From an uncultured Actinoplanes sp. (GTDB lineage: Bacteria > Actinomycetota > Actinomycetes > Mycobacteriales > Micromonosporaceae), in assembly GCA_934667465.1 (NCBI GenBank), contig CAKUMG010000336.1, positions 1 through 6,528 on the forward strand: a DNA stretch of 6,528 nt. Direction: 5' to 3'. This document shows, piece after piece, positions 5,452 to 6,528 of the stretch. The notes beneath the pieces were generated by a model that saw only the letters and a program-made list of their open reading frames with translations, searched no databases and had not been told where the DNA came from. Position 1 is the stretch's first letter. Each line of letters starts with the position of its first letter. The position numbers and the translations under genes are program-made.

Positions 5452-6228
5452 ATGCGCATCGGAGCCCATGTCGATCCCGCCGATCCCCTCGCCGCGGCCG
5501 CAGCCCGGCAGGCCGACGCCGTGCAGTTCTTCCTGTCCGACCCGCAGGGCTGGAAGTCACCGGTGGCGCGCCCCGATGCTGAGGCGCTCAAGGCGTCCGA
5601 CGTGGACGTCTACGTGCACGCGCCCTACGTGATCAATGTCGCGACGCTGAACAACCGGATCCGCATCCCGAGCCGCAAGCTGCTGCTGACCCACGCCCGC
5701 GCGGCCGCGGCGATCGGCGCCCGCGCGCTGATCGTCCACGGCGGCCACGTCAACGCCGGCGACGACATGGCGGTCGGTTTCGACAACTGGCGCAAGACCT
5801 TCGCCTACGCGGAGAAGGAGGGCGGGCTCCCGCTGCCGGTGCTCATCGAGAACACTGCCGGCGGCGACCACGCGATGGCCCGGCGCTTCGACCACCTCGC
5901 CCGCCTCTGGGAGGCCGTCGGCGAGTTCGGTGCCGGGTTCTGCCTCGACACGTGCCACGCGCATGCCGGCGGCGAGGAGTTGCTCGGCATCGTCGACCGG
6001 GTCAAGTCCGTCACCGGGCGGATCGACCTGATCCACGCCAATGACTCGAAGGACACTTTCGACTCGGGCCGCGACAGACACGACAACCTCGGCAGTGGCA
6101 AGATCGACCCCGAGTTGGTGGTGGCGGTCATCCGCGCCTCCGGTGCGCCGGCGATCGTCGAGACCCCGGGCGGCGCCGAGGGCCAGGCCGCCGACATCGC
6201 CCTGCTGCGCGAGCGGGCCGGCGGCTGA
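5452..6228 (+). CDS. nfo: Endonuclease IV (AP endonuclease, deoxyribonuclease IV)
   Basis: This enzyme cuts DNA 5' of abasic sites and removes blocked 3' ends in base excision repair, using a three-metal centre in a TIM barrel. The 258-residue product starts MRIGAHV. All nine metal ligands known from E. coli Nfo can be placed: H56 (VHAPYVIN), H96 (VHGGH), E133 (ENTAGG), D166 and H169 (CLDTCHA), H195 (IHANDSK), D208 and H210 (RDRHDNLG), and E237 (ETPGG). It is about 27 residues shorter than the E. coli enzyme, with an intact core. The ATG fits because GAHV aligns with the family N-terminus. The gene is probably read from a leaderless mRNA, diverges from the exported-protein gene, and lies 52 bases ahead of the next gene, with no clear terminator between. 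Confidence 0.96.
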   Translation: MRIGAHVDPADPLAAAAARQADAVQFFLSDPQGWKSPVARPDAEALKASDVDVYVHAPYVINVATLNNRIRIPSRKLLLTHARAAAAIGARALIVHGGHVNAGDDMAVGFDNWRKTFAYAEKEGGLPLPVLIENTAGGDHAMARRFDHLARLWEAVGEFGAGFCLDTCHAHAGGEELLGIVDRVKSVTGRIDLIHANDSKDTFDSGRDRHDNLGSGKIDPELVVAVIRASGAPAIVETPGGAEGQAADIALLRERAGG

Positions 6229-6280
6229 GCCGTGGCACGCTCGCGCACAGGCAGCTGACCCGGTGCTACGAGGGAGCGGA

Positions 6281-6528
6281 ATGACGTCCGAGCAGCCGGA
6301 GGCCGGCGCCGGTCCGACGAGCGCGACCGGCCGGTCAGCGCCCGACGCCAGCGGCAGGTCCGGGACGGTGAGCGACGCCGCCGGCCTCACAGCACCGGTC
6401 GCCACCACCGCGCACGATCTGCCGGCGGTCGCCCGCGACACGGCGCCCACGAGACATGACATCCCGCCGGTTCCCCCGGCCCCGCGCAAGGGGATTCTCG
6501 GGTGGCTGCGGCGGGGGCGGCCGCAGGG
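6281..6528 (+). CDS. Unknown protein, low-complexity N-terminus (3' partial)
   Basis: An ATG at 6281 with AGGGAG four bases upstream opens a frame that runs off the right edge after 82 codons. The visible part begins MTSEQPEAGAGPTSATGRS and is rich in Ala, Thr, Pro and Gly, with no hydrophobic core and so no signal peptide. It ends with PPVPPAPRKGILGWLRRGRP, a Pro-rich then basic, Trp-containing stretch of the kind that often precedes a first membrane segment in actinobacterial membrane proteins. Codons have G/C at nearly all third positions, as expected for a real gene here. It is probably co-transcribed with nfo. The product cannot be named from this fragment; a transporter is only a guess. 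Confidence 0.65.
   Translation, partial: MTSEQPEAGAGPTSATGRSAPDASGRSGTVSDAAGLTAPVATTAHDLPAVARDTAPTRHDIPPVPPAPRKGILGWLRRGRPQ

Noticed and set aside
3715..5469. A 584-residue minus-strand open frame ending in S6
   Set aside because: Only its last 96 codons match bS6. The rest runs across a terminator, a promoter and the exported-protein gene in a different frame.
6229..6280. Terminator between nfo and the next gene
   Set aside because: I found no stable stem followed by T residues; the 52-base gap fits co-transcription.
5557..6489. 310-residue minus-strand frame opposite nfo
   Set aside because: nfo on the plus strand has every catalytic residue; the opposite frame shows no domain.

Overview
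This is a high-GC actinobacterial chromosome segment, most likely from Micromonosporaceae (the Actinoplanes/Micromonospora group). The evidence is strong G/C bias at third codon positions, the rpsF-ssb-rpsR-rplI ribosomal/replication operon, an SSB with a long Gly-rich linker, and a zinc-free S18 of a type I associate with this family. The family assignment comes from recalled protein similarity, not a search.

Layout. From the left edge to 2207 (+) lies the 3' part of a very long, low-complexity membrane protein gene whose start is outside the window. It has two tandem peptide repeats (a Trp-centred 9-residue repeat and a Pro-rich 8-residue repeat), a disordered linker with scattered Trp-Gln/Arg motifs, and three C-terminal membrane segments. 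It converges on a minus-strand operon, and a hairpin terminator usable by both sides sits between them (2256-2289). The operon reads right to left: rpsF (bS6, 4005-3715), ssb (3645-3085), rpsR (bS18, 3012-2773), rplI (bL9, 2758-2309). Its regulatory region is compact: a promoter at 4138-4166, then a leader of about 125 nt in which the rpsF Shine-Dalgarno has a perfect complement. The resulting fold resembles the known S6:S18 autoregulatory leader. rpsF starts with TTG.

To the right, a minus-strand gene (5327-4356) encodes an exported, C-terminally membrane-anchored protein with one small two-cysteine domain and a long Pro-rich stalk. It ends at a strong terminator whose U-tract overlaps the -35 box of the rpsF promoter. 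Divergent from it is nfo (endonuclease IV, 5452-6228, +), with all nine metal ligands conserved and a -10 box placed so that its mRNA probably begins at the ATG. A further plus-strand gene starts at 6281 and leaves the window after 82 codons of low-complexity sequence.

How the genes relate. The central operon is housekeeping: bS6 and bS18 bind each other on the 30S platform, SSB serves replication and repair, and bL9 is a 50S protein. Endonuclease IV repairs abasic sites. The two membrane proteins flanking the operon have no function I can assign; the left one is the least explained item. I saw no tRNA, rRNA, CRISPR, insertion sequence or phage gene, and no defence-like system.
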